DNA of 64,000 bases from Streblospio benedicti (lineage: Eukaryota; Annelida; Polychaeta; Spionida; Spionidae). Position numbers and translations under genes: made by a program. The notes under the pieces are model-generated. The model saw nothing but the letters and a program-made list of their open reading frames with translations, was not told the DNA's origin and did no database searches. The DNA is taken from assembly GCA_019095985.1 (NCBI GenBank), contig CM032666.1, forward strand, positions 57,041,431-57,105,430, written 5' to 3'. Shown in pieces: positions 45,531-55,289 of the stretch; position 1 is the stretch's first letter; each line of letters begins with the position of its first letter.

Positions 45531-46173
45531 TATATAAAAGGTTAGACAACGTTTCAGTATCCGCTCTGATAAGAGGTTATTAGTGACATTTTGGCAAATA
45601 TCAAAGGTGCAAGTATTATATTATAGCTACAAAGGAGAAATAAAAACAATATGGTGACATACAAAATGCACGCACTTTCATGTAAGTCGTCTGAAAGGAA
45701 GTAGCGTCAGATTTCCCTTCCATGCCTCAAAAGAAGACACGTTTTCTTCTTGCCCTAATGGCCATGGTTTAGTATGCCGTAGTGACGCCATTGTGATCAG
45801 TATATCTGTTACAAAAAAACAACTCTGTAGGCCTATTGCCAAAAATGTAATGTACTACTTCATTTTTAAAATCCTGTTTGTCAGACTTTCTAGTAGAATG
45901 CTTATTTGCGTAAGATAAACACAATTTCTACAATTCATTGAAATTATAACACGATCTAGGATGCATTTTTTTATGGCATAACTTATGCACACCCAGCCAG
46001 TAGGTGGCGATAATATGCGATTTGACTAAATTATATACATTAGATCGTACTAGAAATTTTCTTTTTACACTTTGGCACCGGGAAACCGTTCGTGTTTATG
46101 GCAGTAATAATAGTTTAGTTCATCTTTCTTTGCTCACAACACTAGATTTTTTAAAAATACATTTACAGTTTTG
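45531..46173. other. Non-coding, nothing recognised
   Basis: No supported features. Confidence 0.4.
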
Positions 46174-46298
46174 CCAAACAACTGTTGGCATCCTCAGAAT
46201 GTTCTTCCCGTGCAATGTCACAAGTCAAATATTCTGATCCTGTTCCATCCTCGTTCAGGATCAGAATCCTAGGATGCCAACAGCTATACGTTGTTTGG
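46174..46298. repeat. Nested inverted repeats
   Basis: The outer arms read CCAAACAAC..TGTTGGCATCCT on the left and the complement on the right, with about seven extra bases in the right arm. Inside lies a second perfect 12-bp pair, ATTCTGATCCTG (46231-46242) and its complement (46256-46267). The layout suits a small MITE or a cruciform-prone sequence. Confidence 0.7.
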
Positions 46299-46493
46299 GA
46301 ACTGTGAGAATTTAAAATCTACTGTACTAAGACAAAAACTGGCTAACCAACACAATGAACACATTCAAGAATAAGTAATAATAGTTGGTACTTGTTTGGA
46401 TCCCATTAAAAAAAAACGTAAGGGATGGGTGTGTCCTACGGGAACTGTGCGAAGAAGTCTACTGTACTGCACAAAAACTGGCTAACCAAGCAC
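46297..46493. repeat. Direct repeat pair, about 55 bp
   Basis: GGGAACTGTG..CTACTGTACT..ACAAAAACTGGCTAACCAA occurs at 46297-46353 and again at 46440-46493. The first copy abuts the nested inverted repeats. Confidence 0.7.
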
Positions 46494-46779
46494 GGTGTAT
46501 TATAAAGTAACATTTTAAATCCCTTTTCAATATAGTATTGGTATTGCATTAACGCGCTACTCACTATTTACTGCAGTATAAGTTACTGTATCAATGATAT
46601 GTCGTTTTTTATATGACACCCGGCACGCTTCTGTAAGTGTCACACGACTATTCGTGCAGGGAACAGTGGCCCACAGGAAACTTGTGACGTATACTCTTTT
46701 TACATACATGCTGTATCATGTTATACCTAATAACTGAAATGTGCCATGGCATACAATTCTTGAGTTCTAAAATCATATA

Positions 46780-46943
46780 AAGTAGAACCTCCAATGAAAT
46801 TCACCTCTATAAGTAGACCTGCTCTATGATAACACCACGTCCGAGGGACACAAGCCTTTATGAAGAAACCAACAACAACCAACCACCTGTTTATTGAGAT
46901 CACTTGAAACCGCAGGTTGTCTTACGAGAGATGGGTTCCACTG
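46780..46943. mobile_element. MITE family A, diverged copy
   Basis: The left end is AGTAGAACCTCC, the right end GGTTCCACTG followed by TA. The interior has ACCTCTATAAGTAGACC and TATTGAGATCACTTG. Confidence 0.6.
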
Positions 46944-47149
46944 TATAGTGATGATACCTAGTTTGATGTAAAATTAGAACAAGTAATTTTGCTATAAATA
47001 CTGCATCTGAAAACTTCCACTGCATGTAAAAAAGCTTTATCTAGTGTCACAGACAAAGCCAAGGGTCTTTTCTCCTGATACACTCAATGCATAATGCATT
47101 TGGCGAAGGAAATGTCTTCAAGCCCAGTGTCAAGCTAGCGTAATTGTGC
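46944..47149. other. Spacer
   Basis: Nothing recognised. Confidence 0.35.
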
Positions 47150-47975
47150 TACAATGGGGGCCAGATTGGCATTATACACAGGCGGGGTTTTTATTCCTGA
47201 TGTGTTTTTCTGATGTGGACACTTNNNNNNNNNNNNNNNNNNNNNNNNNNNNNNNNNNNNNNNNNNNNNNNNNNNNNNNNNNNNNNNNNNNNNNNNNNNN
47301 NNNNNNNNNNNNNNNNNNNNNNNNATATCTACCATAGAAAACAATGGATATCATCATAAAGTAACTTCCAGGACGCCACGGGACGTTATGCGTACGATAT
47401 GTACCGTTCCGTTCCGTTCCGTCCCGTGTTTTAGTATTAGGCAGTTCCTGCTGATCCAAACACGACTCAAACTGCTGCCAAAATGAAGTGAATTTCAGCA
47501 TGTCGCCTCCATATTTGGGCAAATCAATTTTAGGTAGTTTAATAGCCTGCTGTATAGTTCTACCACTCCCTTGCGAATTTCCGTCACCGTCCTCCAATCG
47601 ATGAGCCTTTCTCCATGCCGCGATGAGGCTGTTCTTGGACTTCACCGCTTTTTCCCTATGATCAGCAGCACGCTCAATCTCGGCTAATAGATCTTCCTCC
47701 CCACTATTAACATCTCCACATTCTGCTCGGCCTCATCCCAAGCACTAAGTCTGGTGTTGTGACTTGCCAGAGCAGACTCATAATCCGTAATGTCCACCTC
47801 CTGCAATCTTGTTCCGGCCAAACGGTCACATTCCTTGCAGGCTCGGGTAAGCCAGCCAGCTGCACCTGTTCTTATCCTCTTTGCGGCTGACATTTCCTCC
47901 TCCTTAGTAGGGGCCATGACGATTATGTACGTGCAAAAAAAAGTTCTCAAAATCAAAGATGGCGGACAGCTCACC
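47150..47975 (-). mobile_element. Fossil BEL/Pao-type LTR retrotransposon, gag fragment
   Basis: The minus strand encodes the N-terminal part of a gag-like protein. Its head has KECDRLAGTRLQEVD, and its middle has AIKLPKIDLPKYGGD followed by FTSFWQQFESC. That signature is known from the DUF1759 region of BEL/Pao polyproteins. The element is broken (about one or two breaks besides the assembly gap). Protease, reverse transcriptase, integrase and terminal repeats are all missing here. It looks like an old, truncated insertion. Confidence 0.6.
47225..47324. other. Assembly gap, 100 N
   Basis: Interrupts the BEL/Pao fossil. The true size is unknown. Confidence 0.99.
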
Positions 47976-48253
47976 TATTTTTGACCAACACACTCCTTAA
48001 ATGCTTCCGACAGTTGTCATCTGAAACAAGTTTTCTGTGTAATCTTTTTTTTTTCTCTGTCGAAGGCTTACCACCAGGAGCGTTCCGTTAAACTGGAGAC
48101 AGAACTAAATATATGCACATGTATACTGGGGTGATCCCACCTCAAGTTGCATTTCCAATCTATAGAGTTAATTTGTACGCATGAAAACTTCTTAGTCGAC
48201 AATACAAACATATAAGTTGATAGGTGTGATTGGTGACTTATAATAAATCTAAC
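47976..48253. other. Spacer with TATA-like site
   Basis: TATAAGT at about 48211 lies about 40 bases upstream of the ATG at 48254 and could serve as its TATA box. Confidence 0.35.
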
Positions 48254-48952
48254 ATGTGGGTATTTGCTTTAGTAAGCTTTGTATTTCCGATGATGACCTT
48301 AGCCGGACCTCATTACTACGTCCACAGTGGAGAACACTTCCGAGAGATTGTGGATACCCCAACCCGTGAGGGCACTGCTGCAAGTTCGGCAATACGCGTG
48401 CTTTATGGCACTGAGTGTGAACACCAAGTGGATGACATTATAAGAGACTTGGATATGGATTCGCACGTACTTCTTTCACGATTACGACAAAATGAAAAAA
48501 ACACACATGGTATAAGTACCGAGATGAAGATGATTCATTCAAGAAATATAAAATGAAAGGCAGCAAAGGCGGCAGCAGTCAATGTTTGGGTGCTTATTAT
48601 TTCAAGAAGGGGAGCAGTCTGGACAAACCGACGGACATATGGAAAGAGGATCATAATGGATCTGTCAACGCATGGATGTGGCAGCTCCTGAAAGAAAGAT
48701 AAGTGTGATGAACAAGCAAGCCGATTGGTTGCGTGTTTTAAGGGAGACTAAAATCAAGCTTGGACGTGGGAAGTACAAGTATCAGGTGGGTTGGTGACAT
48801 TATAGCTAATCAAGTTCCTTCCATATCAATACAAGTGTATAAGGCGTTTATTTTGTTTGTTCCAGTTGGTGTCTGACAATGTTCTTGCAGGATATCAAGA
48901 TGTCACCGTTGATATACGTTGGCCAGATGTTTAAGTTGATGTCCGAACAATA
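48254..48952 (+). CDS. Small secreted-protein locus, structure unclear
   Basis: ATG 48254 begins a good signal peptide (MWVFALVSFVFPMMTLAG) followed by a mature segment, HYYVHSGEHFREIVDTPT then RVLYGTECEHQVDDIIRDL. One frame stays open to 48556. Further protein-like text follows in other frames: a lysine/glycine-rich stretch ending WMWQLLKER at 48702, then a cysteine-bearing stretch. A splice alternative joins a donor at 48510 (GTATAAGT) to the acceptor TTCTTGCAG at 48890 in matching phase, giving a protein of about 99 residues ending DVTVDIRWPDV. So this is either a two-exon gene or a gene whose coding text changes frame about three times, and then broken or poorly sequenced. The family is not recognised; four cysteines and the leader suggest an extracellular disulfide protein. 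Confidence 0.45.
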
Positions 48953-49377
48953 TGACAAGAGTTAAATGGATTTGATTGTGCAAGAGGTTCATGAACAGGA
49001 AGTGGTTGGTTTTAAAATCTATTTACGAACATGATTGTGACCATCTATAATATCTATACATAAAGATTTCTATTTATCGTGTTTACCAATGAAGTCTACG
49101 CAGTTTCTTTAATATACAGGCCCTTACTCAGGAGTAGAGGTGGGGGTGGAGGGGGTAGTGGGGGTCTCACCAGAACCCCCTTAAATGACATTGCCGGTAT
49201 TTCATTCTGATAAGATTAGATATATAACATTTTCAGCGAAAACTGATAAAGCACTGATAAAGGTATTCATTGGACATTTTTGTTCATGTAATTCATCTTT
49301 TCATGGACTTTTAGCATTAACACAGAAACGTGGTGTTTTGGGTTGATCTTTGTTTATCTGGCTGCCTTTACAGTAAT
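48953..49377. other. Non-coding
   Basis: Nothing recognised apart from a G-rich stretch near 49137. Confidence 0.4.
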
Positions 49378-49513
49378 TAATGGTAACATTATATAGCAAC
49401 CAAATATAATCACATAGAAAAATTAATGGTAACATTATAAATCAATCAAATAGGATTACATAAAAAATTAATGATAACATTATGAAGCAATCAAATATAA
49501 TCACATAGAAAAA
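49378..49513. repeat. Three tandem 45-46-bp units
   Basis: TAATGGTAACATTAT..CAAATATAATCACATAGAAA repeats at 49378, 49424 and 49469 with few differences. Confidence 0.85.
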
Positions 49514-49892
49514 TAAATACTATCATACTGCATACATAAAGCTCCGAGGTGTCTAGTAGTCAAAATGCAATCTAATGTACATGTACTGGTAGTCATTGTC
49601 TGAACATAAACTCATTTACAACACTTAGATAATAATAATGTTGCTTAAGTGTTAATGTTATCGTGCGTTGTAAATTGTAAAATTATTACTTTGTCTCAGT
49701 ATGATTGTGATTGTTTGTTTACAATCATTGTCCAAATATGAGCATTCACGGGAAAATAAATACAATTATAAAATCAATGACAGTTTCGTAATCAGTCTGC
49801 CTACTGAAGAGAAAAAAATACAAAGTAAACGAATCCACAAAAACTTGCATTGCAATTACAGTGAGATGCTCATATAGATATCCCTTATAAGA
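49514..49892. other. 3' flank of the minus-strand gene
   Basis: AT-rich and non-coding. No convincing minus-strand poly(A) signal was fixed. Confidence 0.35.
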
Positions 49893-51722
49893 TTAGTCTG
49901 CGATAAACATATATTTAAGAAGAGAAATGGTTAATACTAATATTTCATAAATAACCTCTTCTGTGACAGTCTTTACTAGTAATGCGTAATTTTCTACCTT
50001 GGTAAAGATGACAACTAAAGTGTCTCTAGCAGTGCTGAGAGAGGTGTCCAGAATCGTGGCAGATGGTGAATTCACGGTGCTTGTACACTCTTCACCTCTT
50101 TCACAAATAGATGTCTTCGTGAACGTACTCGATAAAAAGTTCAACATCTCGTATGGCAGTTTCTGTGCTCTGCTGAGTATGTATTCAGATGCGTTCAGAC
50201 CTACGTTGAGTATGTGTTTTGATGTTTCCAATCCGAATGCAATAGTGTTGTTATACGCTCTAAAGCCTATACTGAGCTGATATCCAGATGGATCCGCATC
50301 GTTCTTTATTTCTTTATACACCGATCCCCGGAAGACCTTCATTGACTTCACGTACGTGATCATTTTCGAAAAACAGTGTTGGAAATATTGTATAACCTCA
50401 ATTACTTGATTGAGTCCTTTATCAAGAACTGTTTTGAGATTTTCTATGACACCGCACTCTGCACATGTCATTTCGGTGATCTCATCATTTGTTGCTTCAA
50501 ATTCTACATCCCAAATCTTCATTTGGGTAATCAATGTTTGCAGTTTTCCCATGCTTGTTTCAGCGTATTGAGCAGCCTTAACCAGTGTACTGTTGACTTT
50601 TTCACAAATAGTTGTCTTCGTGAACGTACTCGATAAAAAGTTCAACATCTGGTTTGGCAGTTTCTGTGCTCTGCTGAGTATGTATTCAGATGTGTTCAGA
50701 CCGACGTTGAGTATGTGTTTTGATGCGTCCAATCCTAATGCAATAGTGTTGTTATACGCTCTAAAGCCTATACTGAGCTGATATCCAGATGCATCTGTAT
50801 CATTCTTTATTTCTTTATACACCGATCCCCGGAAGAACTTCATTGACCTCATGTACGTGATTATTTTCGAAAAACAGTGTTGGAAATATTGTATAACTTC
50901 CACTACTTGATTGAGTCCTGTATCAAGAAATGTTTTGAGATTTTCTATGACACCGCACTCTGTGCATATCATGTCGGTGATCTCATCATTTGTTGCTTCA
51001 AATTCCACATCCCAAATCTTCATTTGGGTAATCAATGTTTGCAGTTTTCCCATGTTCGTTTCAGCATTATGAGCAGCCGTAACCAGTGTACTGTTGACTT
51101 TGAAGAGGCTGTCTGTAATATATGGTTCAATTGCTTTCAACATTGACATTAAAATGTCAAACAACGTGCATGACACTCTGTGTATGGATTGAACCACGGA
51201 AGACACAGTAGGTTTAACGCTGTTCATATAAAAATGGATTGTCATTCGTATGTGCTCATTTTTCATCATGTGGTCTTCGATCTTCTCAAAAACTACAGTC
51301 CAGAAGAGCTGCATGTCCGTCATGAAAATACAGGACTTGCAATAGAATTTGTGTAAACATGTGAATAATTTTTCGAAAGCGTTGCTAAACTCTTGTATTG
51401 TTATATCAATAGAATCGATCAGATAATTTACTGGTGGGAGCAAAATATAGTCTACAATGTCGTCCATCGTCTGCTTCAGATCTTCTATTGTCACTTCCCT
51501 TACAGCACCATAAAATAATTTCATATCTGTCCAAACTGGATCCATGCGCTGTAGAACGTTCAAAACATAATCATAGCCAACAGACATACGACTTTCACCA
51601 TAAATCTTCCAATCCTGAAATTCATTGTTCACCCACCTTACAATGCCATGGTTCATGATGAACTTCGGCATGGTCTTCTGAGCTGCCACAGCCCTTTCTC
51701 CTTGTACGGTGTTGCACTCCAC
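49893..51722 (-). CDS. Modular secreted glycoprotein, C-terminal part with two 167-residue units
   Basis: An open minus-strand frame of about 609 residues. Residues ~1-205 are a helical lead-in with several cysteines. Two consecutive units of 167 residues (501 bp, about 94 percent identical) follow, each starting KVNSTLV and ending SSTFTKT(T/S)ICE. Each contains MKIWDVEFEATNDEIT, a C-x2-C (CTECG or CAECG), and a helical run GFRAYNNTIALGL..HILNVGLN. The sequons NST, NNT and NTS/NAS recur in each unit, supporting passage through the secretory pathway. The final 25 residues (EEVIYEILVLTISLLKYMF) are hydrophobic. The runs with 11-residue-like periodicity recall amphipathic lipid-binding helices, which is only a guess. 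No known family is recognised. It is probably one gene with 51622-52755, because homology to the upstream unit continues across the overlap in this frame. Confidence 0.7.
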   Translation of the reverse strand: MECNTVQGERAVAAQKTMPKFIMNHGIVRWVNNEFQDWKIYGESRMSVGYDYVLNVLQRMDPVWTDMKLFYGAVREVTIEDLKQTMDDIVDYILLPPVNYLIDSIDITIQEFSNAFEKLFTCLHKFYCKSCIFMTDMQLFWTVVFEKIEDHMMKNEHIRMTIHFYMNSVKPTVSSVVQSIHRVSCTLFDILMSMLKAIEPYITDSLFKVNSTLVTAAHNAETNMGKLQTLITQMKIWDVEFEATNDEITDMICTECGVIENLKTFLDTGLNQVVEVIQYFQHCFSKIITYMRSMKFFRGSVYKEIKNDTDASGYQLSIGFRAYNNTIALGLDASKHILNVGLNTSEYILSRAQKLPNQMLNFLSSTFTKTTICEKVNSTLVKAAQYAETSMGKLQTLITQMKIWDVEFEATNDEITEMTCAECGVIENLKTVLDKGLNQVIEVIQYFQHCFSKMITYVKSMKVFRGSVYKEIKNDADPSGYQLSIGFRAYNNTIAFGLETSKHILNVGLNASEYILSRAQKLPYEMLNFLSSTFTKTSICERGEECTSTVNSPSATILDTSLSTARDTLVVIFTKVENYALLVKTVTEEVIYEILVLTISLLKYMFIAD

Positions 51723-52755
51723 AACCTTTTCTCCGTCGAGGCAATTCTCCAGTGGCTTTCTTCACGACACTATTGCCTTCGTCAGACGCTGCGGGTGGTA
51801 CATGGTTCTTCTGTGCAAATTGGTCAATGATGACATTTTGCTGATCAACATCAGATCTTGTGTGGCCAAACATGATGTACTCGGTACGTCTTTCGAGTTG
51901 CCACAGCCCTTTCTCCGTCGATGTTGCACTCGGTAGCGGCAATGCACCTTTCGTCTTCTTTGCGACACTATCGCCTTTGGCAGATGCCGCGGGTGGTACA
52001 TGCTTCTTCAGTGCAAATTGGTTGATGATGACATTTTGCTGATCAACATCAGATCTTGTGTGGCCAAACATGATGTACTCGGTATGTCTTTCGAGTTGCC
52101 ACAGCCCTTTCTCCGTCGATGTTGCACTTGGTTGTAGCGGCAATGCACATGTTGCCGTCTTTGTGATATTATTGACTTCGACAGACGCTGTGGGTGGTAC
52201 ATGGTTCTTCAGTGCAAATTGGTTGATGATGACATTTTGCTGATCAACATCAGATCTTGTGTGGCCAAACATGATGTACTCGGTACCTCTTTCGAGTTGC
52301 CACAGCCCTTTCTCCGTCGATGTTGCACTTGGTTGTAGCGGCAATGCACATGTTGCCGTCTTTGTGATATTATTGACTTCGACAGACGCTGCGGGTGGTA
52401 CATGATTCTTCAGTGCAAATTGGTTGATGATGACATTTTGCTGATCAACATCAAATCGTGTGTGGCCAAACATGATGAACTCGGTACGTCTTTCAAGTAG
52501 TAACAGCTCTTTTTCTGTCGAAGTTGCACTCAGTTGTAGCGGCAATGCACACGTTGCCTTTGTGACATTATTGCCTTCGGCAGACGCTCCGGGTGGTACA
52601 TGATTATTCTGTGCAAAATGGTTGATGCTGTCATTTTGCTGATCAATATCAAATCGTGTGTACATCGGTGTGGTGAGCACCCCAGCAAAAAGCCCTGCTA
52701 CCAGAACGAAGAGGACGGTTTTATTCATGGCCGCCCTCATGTTTGGAGGGGGCAT
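51622..52755 (-). CDS. Modular secreted glycoprotein, N-terminal part with 66-67-residue units
   Basis: The minus-strand frame starts at 52755, but Met10 (52728) is the better start. It begins a clean signal peptide (MNKTVLFVLVAGLFAGVLT), and a TATA run ends only about 30 bases upstream. Four complete units of 66-67 residues follow (TRSDVDQQNVIINQFA, then NHVPPAAS, CALPLQPSATSTEKGLWQLE, TEYIMFGH), and a fifth that departs from the pattern near 51750. Most units have an NVT/NIT sequon and one cysteine. In the fifth unit the pattern continues in the frame of the downstream 609-residue ORF (CNTVQGERAV..KFIMNHG), and the tail of this frame (RRKGCG repeats) looks out of frame. A one-step frame change near 51730-51760 would unite both, through either an indel or an unrecognised short intron. 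Confidence 0.7.
   Translation of the reverse strand: MPPPNMRAAMNKTVLFVLVAGLFAGVLTTPMYTRFDIDQQNDSINHFAQNNHVPPGASAEGNNVTKATCALPLQLSATSTEKELLLLERRTEFIMFGHTRFDVDQQNVIINQFALKNHVPPAASVEVNNITKTATCALPLQPSATSTEKGLWQLERGTEYIMFGHTRSDVDQQNVIINQFALKNHVPPTASVEVNNITKTATCALPLQPSATSTEKGLWQLERHTEYIMFGHTRSDVDQQNVIINQFALKKHVPPAASAKGDSVAKKTKGALPLPSATSTEKGLWQLERRTEYIMFGHTRSDVDQQNVIIDQFAQKNHVPPAASDEGNSVVKKATGELPRRRKGCGVQHRTRRKGCGSSEDHAEVHHEPWHCKVGEQ
51790..52660 (-). repeat. 201-bp coding tandem repeat
   Basis: Units of 198-201 bp, marked by TGTGTGGCCAAACATGATG (plus strand) at about 51860, 52060, 52260 and 52460. Neighbouring central copies are nearly identical, implying recent expansion or gene conversion; the outer ones are more diverged. 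Confidence 0.9.
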
Positions 52756-52756
52756 C

Positions 52757-52775
52757 TATATATATATATTTTATA
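52757..52775 (-). promoter_or_regulatory. TATA-type promoter of the secreted glycoprotein
   Basis: The minus strand reads ATAAAATATATATATATAGA just before ATG 52755. Initiation about 30 bases downstream would fall near 52735, after the first two ATGs but before Met10 at 52728. This supports Met10 as the true start with a very short leader. Confidence 0.45.
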
Positions 52776-53189
52776 GGACCCTAATAACTATAACTTTTCA
52801 AGAAAAACATCTTTTTTACATGATGGGAGAAATGTAGCGTGTACATCCTCCTAGTTCATATAGCAAATATATGGGTCAAACGTTAAACGTTCCGTGTATA
52901 ACGTAAGCTATGAAACGACAAACGTAATGGACCGGTTCGGCAATATGCAGTGCCAGTAGCGTTTTCGGTACATTTCTCACAGTTCGTTTGTGTGTTCAGC
53001 CAGTTTACATCATTTTCTTTTCTATGTGTCATATTTATACAATTACACGCAAAATTAATAAGATAATAGAGTATTTGCAATGTGAAACAATACCATGTGT
53101 GTTTGAATTTATTGGTATGAATGCTTTAGAGCATTTTATTTGTTGTCCATCAGTAATATTTCAACAAGAACGTCAACGGTTTGAAAAAT
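52776..53189. other. Non-coding upstream region
   Basis: Nothing recognised. Confidence 0.35.
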
Positions 53190-53400
53190 TCCACACCCCT
53201 GATCTTTGGTCTTATTTTCCATATTCCCCATTACATCTTTGACCCTTTTCCTCACACCACACAAATTTTCTAATACACCTCACATCTGGCATCTCAAAAA
53301 ATCCCATATCCCTCTTTTCTGTTTTTCCCCACAACCCTCTTTTTCGGAATTCTTTCCGCATATCCCATTTCCTTATTACAACGTACTCGTAATTGTGGTG
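53190..53400. repeat. Pyrimidine-rich repeat, plus orientation
   Basis: CACACCACA, CACATCTGGCATCTC and CATATCCCTC blocks in a C/T-rich strand resemble the complement of 54835-55040. A loose dispersed family is inferred. Confidence 0.35.
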
Positions 53401-53840
53401 TCCATTTAGTGAAACATTTTTTACTAGCATTACAGCATTTTATAGTAAACTACCCGGCGCTGCTCGGGTTGAAACAGATGAGATCCGGAACACATTAAGT
53501 ACTCCTCCCTCTTCATCCTCCCCGAACCCCTCACTCCAGCTCCCGTTAGTATACACCAACCATACCCCCCCATTACCCCTCATATGGACACACACTTTCT
53601 ACCACTACCACTCCACAAAACAGGTCCAGAAGAGATCAAATGCACTTCCATCGCCGCCCTCCCCAGCTCGGGGGGGGGGGGGGGGGGGGGGTTGCCTCTC
53701 CTCAAATCCCTCAAAAACGGGTACTGGCGTGCCATTCTCAGTGAAAGATGTTCTGATCTCTCACCCCATCCCGTATAACAACCTGTTAATTTTGTGTACT
53801 GGCATCAGTGTCCCTTTGTAGTATCTCGTTAGTGTCAGTA
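53401..53840. other. Low-complexity region with a 22-G run and ACCCGG hairpin
   Basis: CTACCCGGCGCTGCTCGGGT near 53450 folds into a short hairpin, often seen at the ends of dispersed elements. A run of 22 G lies at 53670-53691 (G-quadruplex prone and error prone). Frames here are Pro/Ser low complexity. Confidence 0.5.
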
Positions 53841-54012
53841 CAGAAGAACCTCTCAATCAAGACCACCCAGTTACCGGTCTCAACTGGTCTCCTGCAATCT
53901 CTCTGTGTGAGGTTCATGGTGGGTCTCGTTGTGGAGCCTTGGAACTGTGAGATATGTTCTTGACATGGGAATGGTGTTAATATAGAGGTGGTCTTAACTG
54001 GAGGCTCTACAG
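53841..54012. mobile_element. MITE family A copy
   Basis: The ends are CAGAAGAACCTCTC and GGAGGCTCTACAG, with TA on the left. The interior TAATATAGAGGTGGTCTTAA is conserved. Length is 172. Confidence 0.65.
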
Positions 54013-54834
54013 GATACATGCGAAAATAGCTTCACTTTGAATTGTTTGTCTTTCTATTTGCAACACATCAAAGCCACTGACTACAAATATAGATACGATA
54101 GTTGCATTAAATAGTGTCCCGCAAATGGCAAATGTCGTCTGGCGTCACTATTTCAGGTTGGTGATTCCTTTCTCGTTTTTGAAAAGATGATTTACCACGT
54201 TAGTTTCCATTTTTAAAGTATGGTAAGAGATTCTTTATCACTATAAAAGCTTTACGATGATATTATGACGTCCGTCTACTTGTTAACTTTGTATCTTCAT
54301 TACTTCCCATTAATAATACATTGCAATTTTTAAGACTGTCCCGATTTATAAGACTGTCCCGATAGTGTTATCTTCCATCAGCTAATGAGGTTTGTTACCT
54401 GCCAGGCTGTGGCAAGGATTATCCTAATGATACCAACGTGTTGCTTCACATCCCCTTAATTTTAGGAGCTTCAAAATTGTTGACGTTGTGTCATACATTT
54501 CTCACAATAAATGACGAATGCCATCTAAAAATTACATTACGATGTGTTGTGACGGAATCGGTACGATTTGGCATGTAAATATCACGCTTCATTTGAGGTT
54601 TGTAAATGTCAACTGCCTGTTGTTAATTACGTGCGTATAGAAGTCTGTCAACATTCACGTCATATGCACTTTACCACACACGGGCCATTGTCACATGTAA
54701 ACAAGAGTAGAGGGAATTTTACCTTTCATACCACTTCTACATCTTGCGTATAGTACAGATCTCTGACCAGCCAATTTCACAAATCTTCAGTTGTTCAGAT
54801 ACTTTGTGGATATCAAGATGATCCTTTCAAAGAA
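54013..54834. other. Non-coding, nothing recognised
   Basis: A short direct repeat, AAGACTGTCCCGAT, occurs twice near 54331-54365. No gene was seen. Confidence 0.4.
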
Positions 54835-55040
54835 GGAGGTGCATGGGGGTTGTTATAAGGAACTGGGAGGTGGGAGAAACGCATGAACAAAAGAGGTATG
54901 AGGAGAAAATAAAGCCAAAAGTAAGGGATGTCAGATTTCAAGGAAGTGGGATGTGGTGGATGGTAAAGGCTGAAAAAATGCCAAAATGAGGGATGTGAAA
55001 TGTAAGGCAATAAAATGACAGATGTGGGGTTTCTTGACAC
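54835..55040. repeat. Purine-rich repeat, inverted relative to 53190
   Basis: GGGATGT(C/G) motifs recur through an A/G-rich strand that complements the style of 53190-53400. Confidence 0.35.
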
Positions 55041-55071
55041 CTTATAACACCATTTTTATCCCATAGTTATA

Positions 55072-55289
55072 TCCTAGATCCAGGGGGGCTCATGCCCCCC
55101 CCCCTTTCCCTTCTTCACTTTGTAAGCATTGTTTGTCTATATTGTTTGTTATATACTGCATACCTAATTAACAGAACATTCATTTCGTAAGGTTTTTGGC
55201 ATGTCTGCCACCAATCGCGCGTACGAAAACCATGAAATCCCATAAGTGCGCCCCCCTCCCCTTTTTCCAAAAAACTGGATCTGCCAGTG
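55072..55289 (-). mobile_element. MITE family B copy with internal insertion
   Basis: The ends are CCTAGATCCAGG and CTGGATCTGCCAGTG. C-tracts, TTTCC and TGAAATCCCATAAGTGCG follow the minus-sense family pattern. About 50 extra AT-rich bases make it 218 bp. Confidence 0.6.

Noticed and set aside
49999-51146. Plus-strand frames of 62-93 residues
   Set aside because: Antisense shadows of the 501-bp coding repeat on the minus strand.
53393-53821. 142-residue Pro/Ser-rich frame
   Set aside because: Low-complexity pyrimidine-rich DNA with a 22-G run.
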